Source of the DNA: Prevotellaceae bacterium
Lineage (GTDB): Bacteria; Bacteroidota; Bacteroidia; Bacteroidales; UBA932
DNA length: 7,085 bases
Assembly (NCBI GenBank): GCA_031268055.1
Contig: JAIRXY010000001.1
Location: 1 to 7,085, forward strand
Reading direction: 5' to 3'
The stretch's first letter is position 1, and each line of letters opens with the position of its first letter. Positions 6,404-7,085 of the stretch are shown piece after piece. Under the pieces are notes generated by a model. The model was given only the letters and a program-made list of their open reading frames with translations. It had not been told where the DNA came from and did not search any database. The position numbers were made by a program, and so were the translations under genes.

Positions 6404-6766
6404 ATGGGGACAATCTCGCTTGAAGGAATGGAATTTTATGCGCGGCATGGCTGCTTCGACGAGGAGCAAGCCATTGGCAACCGCTTTACGGTGGACGTTT
6501 GCATGGAGGTAGACATATCACGCGCCGCCGCTACCGATAGCATGGACGATACGGTGAACTATCAGGCGGCGTACAGCGTGGTACAGCGCGAAATGCTCGT
6601 AACCTCTAAATTGCTGGAACACGCTGCTGGTCGCATCGCTGATAGCCTGCTACATAGCTTCGACAGCATTGAAAAAGTAACCGTCAAAGTTGCCAAGCTC
6701 AACCCTCCTTTGGGCGGCGGAGCCGTGCAGCAATCAAGCGTTGCCGTTGTGAAAGAGAGGGCGTAA
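6404..6766 (+). CDS. folB: Dihydroneopterin aldolase
   Basis: FolB cleaves 7,8-dihydroneopterin to 6-hydroxymethyl-7,8-dihydropterin and glycolaldehyde in folate synthesis; it is a cytosolic homo-octamer with the tunnelling (T-)fold. The 120-residue length is standard. It begins with ISLEGMEFYARHGCFDEEQ (4-22), where RHG and Glu21 match the conserved active-site region. VNYQAAY (51-57) contains the conserved substrate-contact Tyr53, LLEHAA (70-75) contains Glu72, which binds the pterin, and VAKLNPPLGG (96-105) contains the catalytic Lys98 in the K-x-x-P-P context. The ATG at 6404 follows a poly-A stretch with no Shine-Dalgarno. The gene stands alone; no other fol genes are visible nearby. Confidence 0.95.
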   Translation: MGTISLEGMEFYARHGCFDEEQAIGNRFTVDVCMEVDISRAAATDSMDDTVNYQAAYSVVQREMLVTSKLLEHAAGRIADSLLHSFDSIEKVTVKVAKLNPPLGGGAVQQSSVAVVKERA

Positions 6767-6785
6767 ACTCGCGCAGACTGCCGAC

Positions 6786-6808
6786 AAAGCAAGTGCTTTT
6801 GGTTTTTC
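6786..6808 (+). terminator. Possible weak terminator after folB
   Basis: AAAGC (6786-6790) and GCTTT (6795-6799) form a 5-bp stem with loop AAGT, followed by the T-rich TGGTTTTTC, 20 nt after the folB stop. The stem is short and AT-rich, so it may be weak or not functional. Confidence 0.3.
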
Positions 6809-6914
6809 TCATTTGTCTCTGTGTTCAAATTTTCTATATCATTCGCTGTCTGCTTTTTTCATTTTATTGTCTTATTCGTCCATGCTTTTTTCCATTTCAA
6901 ATATTATTCACCAA

Positions 6915-6950
6915 ATTTCAGCGACCAAATTAAAAAAAATCCGCTGAAAT
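6915..6950. repeat. 9-bp inverted repeat next to the promoter of the last gene
   Basis: ATTTCAGCG (6915-6923) and CGCTGAAAT (6942-6950) are perfect reverse complements separated by 18 nt of A-rich sequence. The right arm ends 3 nt before a perfect -7 box, so the repeat covers the -33 region of that promoter. There is no T-tract after either arm, which argues against a terminator. An operator for a dimeric regulator, or an RNA hairpin, would fit. Confidence 0.6.
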
Positions 6951-6953
6951 GCT

Positions 6954-6961
6954 TACCTTTG
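6954..6961 (+). promoter_or_regulatory. Bacteroidota -7 promoter box for the partial nuclease gene
   Basis: TACCTTTG is a perfect TAnnTTTG match and the same octamer as the box before ssrA. No clear TTTG -33 element is present at 19-21 nt upstream; that space is A-rich spacer of the inverted repeat. Transcription would begin near 6967-6969, giving a leader of about 50 nt before the ATG at 7017. Confidence 0.45.
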
Positions 6962-7016
6962 GGGAGCAAAGAAATCCAAATAGTAGCGCTAAGTCAAACC
7001 CTCGAATCTTTGAACT

Positions 7017-7085
7017 ATGCTAATCGCTAATCCTCTATACGACGTTGTCTTCAAGTACATGATGGAAGACAATAAGGTGGCCAAA
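7017..7085 (+). CDS. 5' end of a probable Rpn-family (PD-(D/E)XK, transposase-derived) nuclease
   Basis: An open frame begins at ATG 7017 and runs to the window edge (23 codons): MLIANPLYDVVFKYMMED (1-18) followed by NKVAK. This resembles the N-terminus, ANPIYDxVFKxLMED, that I recall for the Bacteroidota Rpn/PD-(D/E)XK nuclease family, annotated as transposase-like or recombination-promoting nucleases. In that family the D-x-x-F-K segment leads into the nuclease fold, and the acidic and lysine residues of the active site come later, outside the window. There is no Shine-Dalgarno, as for the other genes here. These genes are often multicopy in Bacteroidota genomes and found at variable sites. 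Whether the gene is intact cannot be judged from 23 codons. Confidence 0.7.
   Translation, partial: MLIANPLYDVVFKYMMEDNKVAK

Noticed and set aside
6821..7030. 69-codon GTG-started frame rich in Phe and hydrophobic residues
   Set aside because: The hydrophobicity comes from a T-rich non-coding spacer. The frame runs through the inverted repeat and -7 box and overlaps the start of the nuclease gene.

Overview
The window looks like ordinary chromosomal sequence from a member of the Bacteroidota (Bacteroidales-like). The signs are a tmRNA whose encoded tag reads GETSYALAA, close to what I recall of Bacteroidota tags; perfect TAnnTTTG -7 promoter boxes; start codons with no Shine-Dalgarno sequence but A/T-rich leaders; menaquinone synthesis by the futalosine route; and a DUF2752 protein. 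The placement rests on recognised families and motifs, not on a database search.

Positions 1-3851 are read on the + strand. They hold the last codons of an unidentified gene (possibly mqnB), then mqnD (menaquinone), hldD (LPS heptose precursor), a DEDDy 3'-5' exonuclease of the RNase D type and thiL (thiamine diphosphate). The exonuclease and thiL share an ATGA stop/start overlap and are probably co-translated. The mqnD leader contains two different short tandem repeats.

Positions 3844-5206 are read on the - strand: recA, followed 25 nt later by a small two-helix DUF2752 membrane protein whose 3' end overlaps the end of thiL by 8 bp. No terminator fits between these convergent genes.

Positions 5207-5684 form a 478-nt AT-rich divergent region between recA and ssrA. 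It contains a pair of 10-bp direct repeats spaced 21 bp apart, two inverted repeats and a perfect -7 box. ssrA (tmRNA) occupies 5685-6081 and is followed by a strong hairpin terminator.

From 6127 to the end lie an AT-rich spacer, folB (folate), a T-rich spacer with a 9-bp inverted repeat beside a perfect -7 box, and the first 23 codons of a probable Rpn/PD-(D/E)XK-type (transposase-derived) nuclease cut off by the window edge.

The complete genes are mostly housekeeping: cofactor synthesis (mqnD, thiL, folB), envelope (hldD), RNA processing and ribosome rescue (exonuclease, ssrA) and recombination (recA). I do not see a convincing new multi-gene system. The points most worth a second look are non-coding: the mqnD leader repeats, the organised recA-ssrA intergenic region, and the operator-like repeat before the nuclease gene.
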